A stretch of DNA of 64,000 bases from Ostrinia nubilalis. Lineage: Eukaryota > Arthropoda > Insecta > Lepidoptera > Crambidae. The translations under genes were made by a program, and so were the position numbers. Below are positions 25,401 through 39,500 of this stretch, one piece after another (position 1 is the stretch's first letter; every line of letters starts with the position of its first letter). The stretch covers positions 8,742,001-8,806,000 of the forward strand of contig NC_087092.1 of the NCBI RefSeq assembly GCF_963855985.1, written 5' to 3'. The notes under the pieces were generated by a model. The model did no database searches and was not told where the DNA came from. It saw nothing but the letters and a program-made list of their open reading frames with translations.

Positions 25401-28400
25401 CCCGCGACCTTCACCAGATCGTCGGTCCACCTAGTGGGAGGCCTGCCCACGCTACGTCTTTCGGCTCGTGGTCGCCACTCAAGAACTTTCCTGCCCCAGC
25501 GGCCATCAGCTCTACGAGCTATCCCGTCTATGTCTATATGCGCTACGATTACAGGGTATCATTTTGTATAGTCGCAAGACTTCACTCCGCTGCTGTCAAA
25601 TCAATGTCGCATAATTTTATCGCAATGTGTGTGGCCCTTGGCCAAATCACAGAAGCCTATGCGAAGAAAGAGCACTTGAATGACAATGAAAATCAGGGTT
25701 ACCATTTTATAAGATCTCCTCACTATTGAGGGTAACAAAGTAACAATAATCTAGCCATTAATTACATTTATTACCTATACGAGAAAGTAAAGCAACATGC
25801 GGTTTTATTTTAATTTGTAAAATATTTGTAACAGTTTGTTCTAAGTTTAGTTTTACAACAGTATTGCTGTTTCAGCTGTCACTGTGAAGCTTTGGGAAAA
25901 TAAATAAATAGAAAAAATATTAACATAAATATTTATTTAAGTTTTTATGTTCATTATCATAATAAATGCCAATTTAAGTTACACTGTGTGACAGTCTTTG
26001 ACACTAAACAAACTCTTCAGCTTAATAATACCTACCTACAGGGCGTTTTTATAGTTACTCTTGCTAATGAAACAAGAAGGGTTGATTCTACTACTGAAAT
26101 ACAACTACTTTTCTTACAGGACCATTATCAAATTCTCAAAAAAATTCACATCCTCGTGATGGTGATAATTTCTATGGAGGGGTTTTTTTTTATATTCGGT
26201 CTCTTGGGATAAGTTATTCCATTTGAGCAGTAGAATTAATCCTTTTTATTTGATCACATATAAAAATAACACAAGTGTTTAGGAAAACTTCTTCTTTGGT
26301 ATGGTATCACCACGGAGTTATAATGGTGGCAACTGTATCACTGACTTGTAACTTTCAAACAGTATGAATAATAAGGGCTCCACATTGGTTTTCTTTCTGA
26401 AAAAAGGCTTTCACTTTTAGTACTAACCCTTTAGCACTATTTCATTGAAATAAAAATACAATAAACGCACAGAAGACTGAAATTGAGTCAACTGACGTGA
26501 CATTTATAATTTGTTGACATTATGACAGTTTGACAAGACTAGGGATTGAAAAAGTTTTAGTTGAAAAAGTAAAATGACAATTTATTAAAACGATTCACAA
26601 GGATATAATCGATTAAAAATATTTATAAAATGTTCTGATACTTGCCTGTAGCCATTATCCAATCCTGGTTTCTACTGAAAAACTACCTCGTGGCAAGATT
26701 TTAATAAAATAATAAAATCTTTATCTTCTCTTTCACAATCTATAAAAGTTCATTTGGTCTATTATTATACATGTGCTATGAATGAGGGTTTTCGCGATTG
26801 AAAAATCCGCGAGATGGCAATACGTAGACGCGAGGTCCAAATGCTGCATGATGGGATTTTTCAATCGCGAAAACCCTCATTGGCATAGATTATGAGAGAC
26901 TGGCAACTATACTAGGTTGATATAGGTATGTTTCTCTCACTTCAACTGGCATTGGATTCAACATCGGATTCTGACACTTTTACAGTTATGATACCATGAA
27001 TATCAGTTTATGGTCCTAATTATTTTTATTTTATTTACGACCTTCGACCAGTTGGACACTTTAGATAACTTCTTGTAATAGTGTCAATATCTTTTTAGCT
27101 TTTAACGCAAATCTAGTCTTCAAAGCAATTTAATCGATTTTTTTTTTCAAAATCGATATTTTATTGTCTATGATGGCCGCAGGAACATCACTATACATGG
27201 ACTCCCAGCAATAAAGTACGGTAATGCCTCGTACAGATTTTATCGGCAAAAATTATGGAACTTGATAGGTTTTAGACCATGCCAAGCACCAAAACGTCCG
27301 GAAGTTGTAATAGTATTATAGAATAAACGTTAAAAGACTTATTTATTTAATTTTTCAATGCTTAAGTGTCCATTAGAATGAAAGGGTGCTTAATGAATTA
27401 AAAAAAATAGAAAATAATTATGATGGGTTCATGTTTTTGGGCGGTTTTTTAGGCGATTTCTGACAATGTCCTTTAAAACTAAAAATCAAGGTTGTACCGA
27501 AAATAGGTATAAAATATATGTAAAGCCCATCTCCGCACTGATATATCTACCTACTGAGAATCAAGAACTTAACTAAGTAACTAACCTATCTCGGCCAATG
27601 CAATTGAGTGAAAGAAATTGCAGTAAAGTACAGTAAGGTCCGGATTCTTGAACAAACATCAATCAAGTTGGTCACGCTGTTAATCATGTCAGTTCATATA
27701 ACTATCCTTAACCAATATCCTACAGGACTAGATAAAATATGACGATTCAATTACTTAAAAATATTATTCAATTAAATAAAATTCATTTTTGTTCCAGAAA
27801 TACTAAACATTATGATATCATTCAACTGCAGGAAGTAACTATGACTTATACCGATATACATTTTACATAAAAAAGTTAATATTTTTACAGCCAGATATCT
27901 TTACACTCTGTCAATTCAATAAGCACCATGTGACGTTACATCGTGATAAGAAAAATTGGTCGACCGATTTGACGCACATATAAAATAACTACGATAGCTG
28001 CATGTTTATGGTGGCAATGCAAACACATTTAAATATATCAAAGTTGTCTCAAGAACACTGCCAGGAGCATAATATTGGTCATCCAAATATATTAAACAGC
28101 TACGAACACGTCATCTCTATGAAAACGTGACCTTACGCGCCAGTATAACTCTCTGATGTCATCAATCAAGTGGTGTTACGAAGTGAACTGAAGACAATGT
28201 TTTAAAGCAGACTTCATTAGAGTTAGACATGTCATCCGTGACGGCATCAAGGACATCGAACTCTATCGAATTAGGTAGTAGGTAAGACAACTTTTATAAT
28301 AGGTAAGCACACAAACTTAGCGCTTAGCGCAAATACTTAAGAGTGGTTTGTTGAGTTTAGTTTCTAGGTAAAATGCCTACTTTATGAACTTAACATTACT

Positions 28401-31400
28401 GTACATAGACACACTTTATTATTAAACCACCTGTCACTTTGCTCTACCGCTACGGTCACAATAAAACTTATCTATCACGACTATACATGACTATTTGAAA
28501 TCATTGAGGTTAAATTATACTATCTCTAACATCATGACTTAGAGTTTAGAAAACATAGCTGCCTGGTATGTTCCCAAGTTCACAGACAATAAGGAAACTA
28601 ATTAACTGCTACACTAAGGGTGGGTTGCACCATCTTACTTTAACTTTGACAAACCTCAAAAATCTGTCAAACTCCATATAAAAAGCACCGGTTATCGTTA
28701 TAGTTACCGTTAAAGTTAGGTGGTGCAACCCAGCCTAATATATTTAAAATTAGTTGATTCAATAAAAACCTAAGGAGGACTTGGTCTAGAGAAGAAGTGA
28801 ATACTTGTACTTGATAGAAAATGCTAGTAACATTTGCATAATAGGTTAACACAACTATGCAGAACTGTAGGCGATAAAAAATAAATTCGTGGGTAACCAA
28901 TTTCGTAGGTAGACGGCAAGGACGACATAATCATAGTGCTTACATACCTGCTTAGCCCACACAAGCAATTCGAATGTGACCAAGTTATGCCGTTTGCAAG
29001 CCTTGTAAGCGTGGGTACTACGACCAAAGTATGCAGCATATTATTTAAGACATCGAACCAGATAATGGGAATTAAAGGAGCGCTATAAAATACTGACCTA
29101 CTCGAGCCCAGAAATCTTTGGAAGCCCAAAGTGTCACGTATTGCGACAGAAGGAGACATAGACACCTAGGCCAAAGATGCAAGCCACGATAAAGTTTTAT
29201 CGACCCATTTTGTCGATTTGCACGATAATCCAATACATTTACGCCCGATTCCTATATTCAATCCTTGTCCAAATCCGGATTACAACTGTCAAATTGAATT
29301 CAGTTTAGATTATATTTCCAAAATGTTCGACGCATTTACACTTTAATATTGTTTAAATAGTCTTATAAACAACTAGCTGACCCGGCGAACTTTGTTCCGC
29401 CTTAATGACAATAAATAAGCAGACTTTTTTTTTAATTTCGAACGGGATAAAAAGTATCCTATGTCCTTCTCCTGGCTCTAAACTACCTCCCTGACAATTT
29501 TCAGCTAAATCGGTTCAGCCGTTCTTGAGTTATAAGTGGAGTAACTAACACGACTTTCTTTTATATATATAGATATAAAAATGTAAAAGCATCAAAAACC
29601 GCAGATATTTTGGCCAAAAACATTTTAAAATTTGACAGTTGACAATCCAAATCCGTCCAATTTAGATTAAGATTGAATATAGAAACCCAGCATTAGTAGG
29701 CACGCACATAGTTGATTTTTAGTTGGCCGATAGTTGTGCCCGATTTTAAATTGTATGAAGAATCGGCCAAATCGAATCGGCGTAGTGTGCGCACTCCCAT
29801 ACATGCCCATACTGATCAACTGCCCGACTAAACTATCGGCCGACGAAAAATCAACGGTGTGCGCCTACTCTTAAAATCATCGTTATGATTTTATCATGGC
29901 ATGCTTTCTAGCATGGCTGGACGACCGACACTCTACCAAGAAGGCTAATTTTAAAAGCAAAGATCAATAATCTCATAATGTTACACCAGCAAGTTTTGAA
30001 AAAGTGACAGTGACTATAGAACCGTATATATGTTACGGTCAAAGTGATAAATGTGAAAATTATGAATAATCGCCGGTTATTATGAATAATCACCGCATGA
30101 TTTGGTAAATGTGATTAATATGAGGTCCTTTATGTGTGTATAAAACTAAATAGGCGGCTTAGGGGTGGCCCAAGGGCCACCCCCGCCGCACCTTAACCTA
30201 TTTTTCACTTTAAATCAAAACATTATGTTATAGGCATCATGGAAAAGTAATATTATGCAAGAAACATTCCAAACTCATTATGCCAAATTATATTAATATA
30301 TGATATCTAAACGTTCAAAAGTTTGGCTGTACACGAGCACGTACAAAAGATGTTGTTCTCTTTTATGAAATTTGTTGGTACTAAGGTTGAATTACTAAAT
30401 AATCACTGTTAAATGTGATTAATTTATCACTTTTACCGCGACTGTCGGTAATTATTCATAATAACCGGTTATTATTAATAATTTTCAATTTATCACATTA
30501 ACCGTAACATATACATATATATTGTACCCGCTGTATACTGTAAATGGGGTTTGAGGCTTTGAAACCCAAAGTTTAATAATACTTTTATTAAGATACAATA
30601 ATAATGAAAAGGTCAACGGTAACAGAATGAGAGGTCACTGGTTTATAGTTGTTTACATGCACAATTAAAATTCGTAAAAACATATTTTACAATAATCATC
30701 CAACGTACGACGTGTCAGCAGAAACACGTTTGTCAAGTAATCAGCGAAGTGACTCATTAAAACAAGTGATAATAAGTATTGTAAAAAACCTAATACGGAT
30801 ATACCTTTTTCGCGTCGGCGTCGATGTTACTTTTAAGAACTAAATTATGTTATCATCACAAAATATGCCGTTCTTAAAAATAACATATTTCATGGTTTAG
30901 GTCATCATCAATATGATTCAAATGGACTCACGACGTTTATACAGTGTGAGTCACGTTAAAGTGTACATATGAAAATAGATGAAACTAGACCTATTTTTAT
31001 CGACAAAAAAGAGGTCAAAAATTTTTTGAGATTTTTTTTTAATTTTTTATAGAATTTTTTTTCTTCCAATTACTTATTGTAAAGAAAACGTAATAACTTT
31101 TAAACTAAGCGGTATATCCTGATAAAATAAAAACAGTGATAATGCTAAATAACAGGCAATACTAAAACAATACAAAAAATACACCAAAAATGCCAACAAA
31201 TAATAAAAAATGATGCTTTTTGAAAAAAATCTGCTTAAAAATTCGTATTTTTTTGGTTATTTAATAAATTTCTCCAAAAATGCCCCTATAATAGATGGTT
31301 TTTATTACTTTTTATTATTCTCTATCGTATTACTTTTGTAAAACTAAAAATCACATGTCTCTATCCCTATCACAACATTTGCTATGATCGTTTGAACAAA

Positions 31401-33550
31401 GGCCTGCCACCACATTTTTCTCCGCTACAGGTAGAGACAATTTTAATTTTAACTCAAATGCTTATTTTACTTCGAAATCTTTTGTTTTTATTTAAAATCT
31501 AACTTGTCTTTATCAAAATTACAAATCTAGAGTCACTTTCAGTTCCGTTGTTAACGAAGCGTTGAATGGCGCGCCCGGAGAGGCTTAGTTCAAACGATCA
31601 TTGCAAACGTTGTGATAGGGATAGAGACATGCAATTTTTGGTTTTACAAAAGTAATACGATAGAGAATAATAAAAAGTAATAAAAACTACCTGTTATAGG
31701 GGCATTTTTTGGAGAAATTTATCAAATAACCAAAAAAATACGAATTTTTAAGCAGATTTTTTTCAAAAAGTATCATTTTTTATTATTTGTTTGCATTTTC
31801 TAGGTATTTCATGAATTTTTTTAGTATCGCCTGTTATTTAGCATTATTACTGTTTTCATTTTATCAGGATATACCGCTTAGTTTAAAAGTTATTACGTTT
31901 TCTTTACAATAAGTAATTGGAAGAAAAAAAATTCTATAAAAAATTAAAAAAAAAAATCTCAAAATTTTTTTGACCTCTTTTTTATCGATAAAAATAGATC
32001 TAGTTTCACATATTTTCATATGTACACTTTAACGTGACTCACACTGTATAATACTTTTAAAGGACTTTAAAGTAAAATAACTAGTTAAGAATGGAATGTC
32101 AATTTTCATCAAGATCGTGTTCACGCTCGGAATGACGCCATCGCCATTCTAGTCTCTACATTAAGTAGTCTAACTTTATTAGTAGCTGCAGGTAGATAAC
32201 TTATACTTGACTAGCTGCTGCCCGCGTCGTTTGTCGCAAATTTAGGAATCTGTAGCGATAAGACCGCCTAAATTGTACCAATCCGATTGATTGTATTTTT
32301 TTTAATTAAGTAGGTATCCGTTTTTATGTGCTGCCTATCTATTGTGCGATACAAGGTATCTGTCTCTACATAGGAGTAACCTTACTGACTACATCAAGGC
32401 CACATGTCAAATTTCTCAACTGAAGAACTTTATTTACTTTCTTTAACTGAAGAATTAACTTGTCATTTTTACATATTTCCCATACTGAAGCTGTCCTGAC
32501 TCCTGCTGCCGTGAATAATTAAAAATTAATTTCATGTAAGACGTATTCGTCTCTACATTCAGCTTAAGACTAACTTTATTTTTCAGTTCGAAGGGGCTCG
32601 CTTGCCCCCTGGATGTTTAGTCTTCGAGTCGTTCCTGTTAACCCAGCATAACAATTCTTAGCAAGCACATCTTGCAATCTTTGGATGCAGTTCTCTTTGT
32701 ATTCAAAACTAAATAAATATTTTCTTTGATTAAAAAATCTATCTACACTATTAAGAGTAGGTACTTTCCCTTCAGGTGGCATTACCACTTTGTACCTACT
32801 TATAGTTATTTTCAAGAATAGTAGTAGTAATGTACCTCCTATGTTACAGGTCTCTACTACATGGGTTGTAAACACCTCTGACATAATTTGTCCATTTAAT
32901 CGATGCCACAATATGTGCCCTTTGAGTTGCAAATCGGCTTTACTTATTGTCACTGGCTAACTCTACCGTGAACACAGCCGTCAACCCCGCCTTATCTTCG
33001 CAACAGTTCCTATCGATTTCAAATTATTATTAACCTTGATACAAACGACTTGCTCACATGAGCTGTACACATAACGCGTTATGAAAATTGATCGAAAGTT
33101 AGGTATTTCAATTTCAATAGTCTCGTTTTCACTTCCGTAACGCGGTTACTCCATACCCGCTTCAATAATTTGCTCGATAAAGCGAAACCAACCAATGTTT
33201 ATAAACAATCTTGAATCACAGTCTTCTGATAACGAATTTAAGTTTGTAAAGCTTAAAAGCTGCTGCTTGATTCTCTGGATTCTTGATTTTTATTGACCTA
33301 ATATAAAATAAGACATTCCTCACAAACACTCTAGCAGTGTGTAACCTACCTAACCGTTAAATTCAGTTTTATACAAGTATGTATCCACTAGTATCTCTAC
33401 TCTAGTCTATTAATTTTTCAAACGACTTCAAACTAGTTTTTCGTGACATTACACTTTTTATTATTATCTCAATGAAGAGAAAGCTTTATTTACAAAAACA
33501 TTTACGAGTATCTACGAGGTAGGCCATGCTTGTGCGTGGCATACTAATTT

Positions 33551-33581
<31 letters not shown>

Positions 33582-36500
33582 AAAAATATTTATTTAGAGA
33601 GATAGACCGCCATTTTTTTCCAAAATGTTACTGTTTTAAGACTTTATCCCGAACTGAAGTGAAAATTTATAAATGAGAAAATAATGAGAAATCAACCTTT
33701 TACCTATAAAATAAGAGGAAAATCCTAGTAATAACTAATTTTAAATTGGACTCTACTTCTTGATCGTTCGTGACTATGTTATGTACCTACCTAGGAATAG
33801 GTAATACATAGCTATAATTCAGTGCAGTTGTGTGAAACACAGCATGCAAGGCAATGTTAAGTAAATGACTTAGGTCATTAGTGGTGTGTACACACACGCC
33901 ACGTAATAAAACAATGATGAACACAGTTCGCAAGAAACCGTACGGTGCAGTGAGCACCGACTGCGGTCAGATGCGCTGAGCACACGCACATAACGGGACT
34001 TCTAAGCTAGCATTGATAATAATACATTCTTTTAAACCACAAAATAAAGGCTTATTAAAGTCGACCACAGAGATTGCTCTGGCAGAGGTAGACAATCAAG
34101 CTGTTGAAGTCACTACGGAGAATTGAAGCTCATAAATGGACTGCACTGTTTAATCGACGATCCGATGTGATGTCGCACGCAACGCGACACATCGCTTTGA
34201 TGTGTGTTGGCTCTAAAGTAAACCTCTGCAATTGTTCATATGGCATTAGGCAATTCAAGAATAGAGCATGTGATTGAAGCTAATGAATGGACCACATTTT
34301 CTAGAGTAAATGAATCATAGAGTCAAAGGTCATGTTACCACGACACCCATGTCCTAAATATCATCGCATTCATCACTTGTAATTTAATTGCCACTGTAAT
34401 TCGAGGAATATTCCTCTATTAATCTTTATTAGCTTACCCATTAAGTTCAAATTTAACCGGCGACGCACGTTCAGCAGGGTGGAGCACTACGAATAGCGAA
34501 TCTGGCTTGTGATAAAAAAAGACGATAATTCACAAACATTACGTCAGTTAATAACCTTGAAAATGTCTTGAAAGATATTGAATGCAAGGTAGGTGCTTTG
34601 ACCCAAACAAAAACTAACGGCGTCCCTAATGGGCTGCCTTGGAGGTTCGGAATAGAATGTCCAGGTAGCTGTTTTTACCCCACACAATACACGAGCCACG
34701 TTCGACTAGGTAAATAAAGAGAACAAGAGATGAGCATCTTCCGAAAATAGCGACTGCCGCCGTGGCGTCAGATAAATATAAACTGTAGTAAATGCGATTA
34801 AAAGTGTGACATAACGAAAGATTAAACCCGTTTCATACATCTTAAACTTCATAGCTTATAAAAAATTGTGTTTAAGTAAATTAAACTGAGTTTCTCAAGC
34901 TGGCGTGGCCAGTTGCGTGATATTAGCAAACACAATAGGTATATCAGCAGCTACACAGATCACTATTTATACTTACGTTTTATGCTAATCAACTGTGACA
35001 GTCCTTGAGCTTATATTGTTCTCGCATGCCGCCATTGACTATTTAAGTAATTACTTATTCTTTTTCTTTAGATCAATGTATACATAAAAACGTTTTCAGA
35101 ATGAAAAGAACACATAGGTAGGTATACAAGTGAAAAAGGAGAGTTCTGGCGATATTTGCCAATGAATCGTTACTCAAATAAAAATACTTACTGCTTAGTA
35201 GTACTTATTAAATACTCTACCTAGGTACTATACTTACAGTATTCTTACTTAAAATTTTTATCTCACGACAGTACTGACATCATAATGAAAACACGTAAGA
35301 AACAATGACTAATAAATTGAGTTCTCGCAAGATGCGCTCTGTTTTGCAACGAGTTTTAAGTACCTACCTAACCACCTATTTTATATGGCATCTCATATGT
35401 ATTCCCTCGGAAATCTTCTTTAAATTCACAAATGACTTTGCTACCTCTCGTGATTATAGCTAATTAACCAATTTACAAGTAATAAGCACCAATAAATTTA
35501 TAGGTAAATGTTGAGCATGATAGAGGCGACAACTTCCTTAGTGGGAGAGAATAGTATGACAATTTTAGCTTACTCGTATTTTGGAATTTGAATGCTAGAA
35601 ATAAAATGTGTGCGTTTGAGATGTCTCTACATAAACTAAAATCTATTGCAAATAAAGATGATTCGCTAATTGAATAGATATATCCCATCAAAAACAATAC
35701 TTGTCAAAAAAACCAAGTCTCGCAACTCAGTTGTTCTACGGTAAAAAGTTGTGAGATCCATGTAATACCAAGTCCAGGCCAAGAAATCTTTAACGTTTTA
35801 CATAAATTATTGACTTGGCCATCGCACTAAATAATTTAATTTACACGTGTTTTCATGCGATGGCCAAGTCAATATATTTATGTAAAACGTTAAAGATTTC
35901 TTGGCCTGGACTTGGTATTACATGGATCTCACAACTTTTTACCGTAGAACAACTGAGTTGCGAGACTTGGTTTTTTTGACAAGTATTGTTTTTGATGGGA
36001 TCTCATTTCTTTTTGTATTTTGTAGACACCAGTTATGTATCTAGAAAACTGGACCGAAATTAAAAAATTTTACTCGACTTGGCGGTTGCGCTACCGTGCC
36101 CCCAAATATTTTAGTTTTTCCTTGATTCATACACCAAACACTACTTATATTCCAAATTTGAAGCTTCTAGGTCTGCTAGAAGTGCCTTAGAGTTTTGATG
36201 ATCGGTGAGTCAGTGAGTCAGTGAGTCAGTGAGTGACAAAATTAAGTAACTTTGACCCGTTATAATTCTTAAACTACTGGTTCAAATTGAATGAAATTTT
36301 AAATATACCGTGTCTTTACAATGCCTGCATAGCTAATGAAAATTCAGCCTTCTAGTTTTATCCACAACGAAGTTACAGGCGGTCGAAAATGGCCTGAATT
36401 GCTTCGAGAAAAGGATGGTACGGCCGTGCCGCTTTTTTGCTCGACTTGGTGGGGGCACTGCCGTGCCCCCAGATTTTTATTTGGGTGCTTTGTTACAAAT

Positions 36501-39500
36501 GAAAACCATTAGAGAACTAGCTTTTCACACGAAAAATTTGAAATGTCTACTCAAATTTAGGCCTTACGCGTACATTAGTGAAAGTTAAGTAATACATACT
36601 TAGTTGTGTATTCTATTCTCATACTCGTAAGTTTGCCAAGAATCGAGCGAGTGAAATGAAAAGAAAACTACAAGCTTGTACCGGCTTAAGACCGGTAGAC
36701 GACACCACTCCGACTCCATAGGCAGGCGCAGGCGCTGGCCACTTACGGCTTACGGCGATGCCGAACCACATGTAGACAGAACTACTTTCATTTCGATGCC
36801 AGCTTTCACCCGCGTCGCTCTCAAATAAAAGTTACGAATGCAAAATTTTAATAGCTCGTTAATATGGTCGCACTTTGCCGACGCATGTTCGTTGCCCCGT
36901 ACATACATGGTTAAGCAACCTCGAAAGTTTTTACGTCACCTCTCTAAACACCGCCGCAATGAGGCGACGTACACTTGCAAACTAGCAAACTTACGTTCTT
37001 TTTGGAATGTTCCTAGAGTTAGATAAAATTTTCTCTATTTTTCATAACTGACAGAGTTTGTAATAGGGTTATTAATTATTATTATGCTCCATACATACTC
37101 CATAGTTGGTAATAACTGCATGTAAAGCATTTAAAAGCATTAGTTTATCGTTATCGTCATTGGCCTGGATTTTCCCTGGTTATCTGTGATTTGTGCAGCA
37201 TATTTTCCTTTTCAAGGCAATGCAAAGGTTCACTAGCTTTTACTGCTAACAGCTTGTAAACTCTCGTTGAGAAGAGCTCCATATTTAACTAAGCGTTTTG
37301 TCATGCACAAGTCATACATAAACAATATCTTCATAATAATCTACTTCTACGTAGGTCAAGAAAGGCGCATTTAAAAAGTTTTCAATCTCCCTGGCAAGAA
37401 TTGAAAATTCCAGCGTGCGTTTATGTGGTCAAAACAATTAAAGAAATAATTAGAATATTTTCAGGACCACTGTTAATAATGATTAATAGTAGCAACTTGG
37501 TCATTGACTTAAAAGTTCATGGGTCAACGCTTTCAGTCTCACGCCATGGCTTTTTTTGTAATTAACCGAATATTTAACTGTAAACCAGCTATTGACCTTT
37601 ACAGCGACGTCTAATTATACGATAAAGTTACTTTTATTGTACCTAAGTTCTTTACAAAATCATCATGAGGTTATAATTTCCTACTTTATTTTGAAATACG
37701 ATTAGGTACATAAAATAATCGGTTTGCAAATACAATGGTTACCAGGCATGTTTGTATGCTTCATTTGTTTAAATAACTGAAAATGCATTCAAGTTAACCA
37801 AAGGCTTGCTCTAACGCTTCACCGAGTATTTAAAATGCGTGTTCAACTGTGTAACGAACGTATTGGTACAATTGTGTACTACTCTATTTTAGTCTAATGG
37901 TTTTTGCATTGTAAGTTCGATTACCAAACCGTTTTGTTTCCATTATGTTGGTATGTGACAAGGAGTATTATTAAGGTAATGGAAATTTTAACGAACACAA
38001 ATAATTTGGAAGTAATTAACTGCAAAAGGAGTATCAGTTTTTAAGCTTATTAAGCATACCTAATCCAAATAAACCAATGCAGTTTATTTAGTTAAAAATC
38101 AAATCAAATGATTTTGAATTGTCTGCGGTTGCGCTTATGATGACTATGAAGACGTCACTCAGTTTGAAGCGGTAATGGTGGCTAATGAATATGCAAATAG
38201 CGTTTAATTTCCCACCTACTAAAGTATATAGTACCTAGGTGGTAGTAATATGTTAGTAGCTAATACCTGTGTACTTCCAATTGTAATATCTTAGCGTTAT
38301 ACAAGGCCTGCGGTCCCAGGTAAACGCTGGATGATATCAGCACACGTAGGCGATCAGAACACGCCTTATTTGAACTTATGACTGTCCCAATATAATTTAT
38401 AACTGAGAACTCGCTATTTGTGTAATTTTTGCCCATTCATTTAATTTACTAATACTAACTAAGACATCGGACATTAACAGATCTAGGCTAGCTAGCTATT
38501 TAAATCCACAACGATAATTAAGGTCTTAAGGAGTAGGTACTCGTAGTATAGAAGGTAGCGCTCTATTACCTATAGATATACCTAGGTAGAAGATACGCCT
38601 TTAATTGCATAAAGTAACAAAATGTTAATCTTTTGTGTACCTATACTAAGGATACACGCTTAATTGATATGAATGGTTCATTGTGCACCAGTTATGGCCT
38701 GACAAGCCTATGGATAAGCTTTCCTGTGTGGTTAAAGAAACCAAAGTAAGTAGAAACGTAAGTAGTACGTACGTGACTTTACCAATTTCTGTAACTCACG
38801 TCAATTGTTTTCAAGGTTCATCCAAACGCAGTAAAGACGTAGCAAGTAAGTAGGTGGCTGCTAAGTAAATAAAATTATGTTTACCTGGAAAAAATAATTA
38901 GCTAGGTGCTAAAGTAATAGTTTGTTCATAGATATGACCTCGATTAATTATTATGACATCTCAATTAAGCAAATGCAAGCATATACGTGAATACTAATTG
39001 TACTTAATTAATTCGACGATTATTGATTATATCACAAGACTGTACAACTCAACCAGCATTCCAGACGTCGGCAAACAACTACGTAGGTAGGTAATACCTA
39101 CTTAATGTTTTTTTTAAAAGGCTCTCTGAATCCGTCTTATAATGACCTATTGAACTTAAAGCTAGTAGATGATACCTCTTCATTTGAAACTAGTGGCTAG
39201 AGAGGCCAATTCAAAGTAACGTAACGTAAAAGTAAGAATGTCACAGACGTAGACAACACAAACTATAAAACAGGTTTACCAAGGACTTGCCGACGACTAA
39301 AGCAAATTTGAGGGAAAATTGTAGAGCTAATGCATTAATAAACTTATCGCACAAAATATACGAGTCTAAAGTAGGTTACTTACCAATTCGACAACTTTGA
39401 GTAGGCCTGGAGGAGTTTTGAAGTAGTCGATGTTGAATTTGAGCCATTCAAGCGCATTTCCCTGTTGCTGTTGCTGCTGCTGCGGCGGCGCATTGGGCTT

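Larger units (their letters stand above)
20612..39383 (-). other. 18.8-kb first intron of MARVEL gene 3
   Basis: It is bounded by a GTAAGT donor (39378-39383) and an acceptor AG at 20612-20613. No credible coding exon was found inside. It carries two GC-rich patches (21300-21420 and 22330-22660) that could be regulatory, two RTE pieces (24849-25013 and 25392-25526), a tandem duplication (24104-24420), MITEs at 26781, 28618, 29247, 29696 and 30027, a family D repeat (29372), a 1.1-kb foldback element (30942-32046), a palindrome (35683-36000) with an adjoining dispersed repeat, and microsatellites at 33552 and 36205. The remaining stretches are plain AT-rich DNA. Confidence 0.7.

Noticed and set aside
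32576..32953. 125-codon open frame on the minus strand within MARVEL gene 3 intron 1
   Set aside because: No domain, signal or familiar motif; no splice or promoter context. An open frame of this length can arise by chance in 64 kb, though it is the longest unexplained one.
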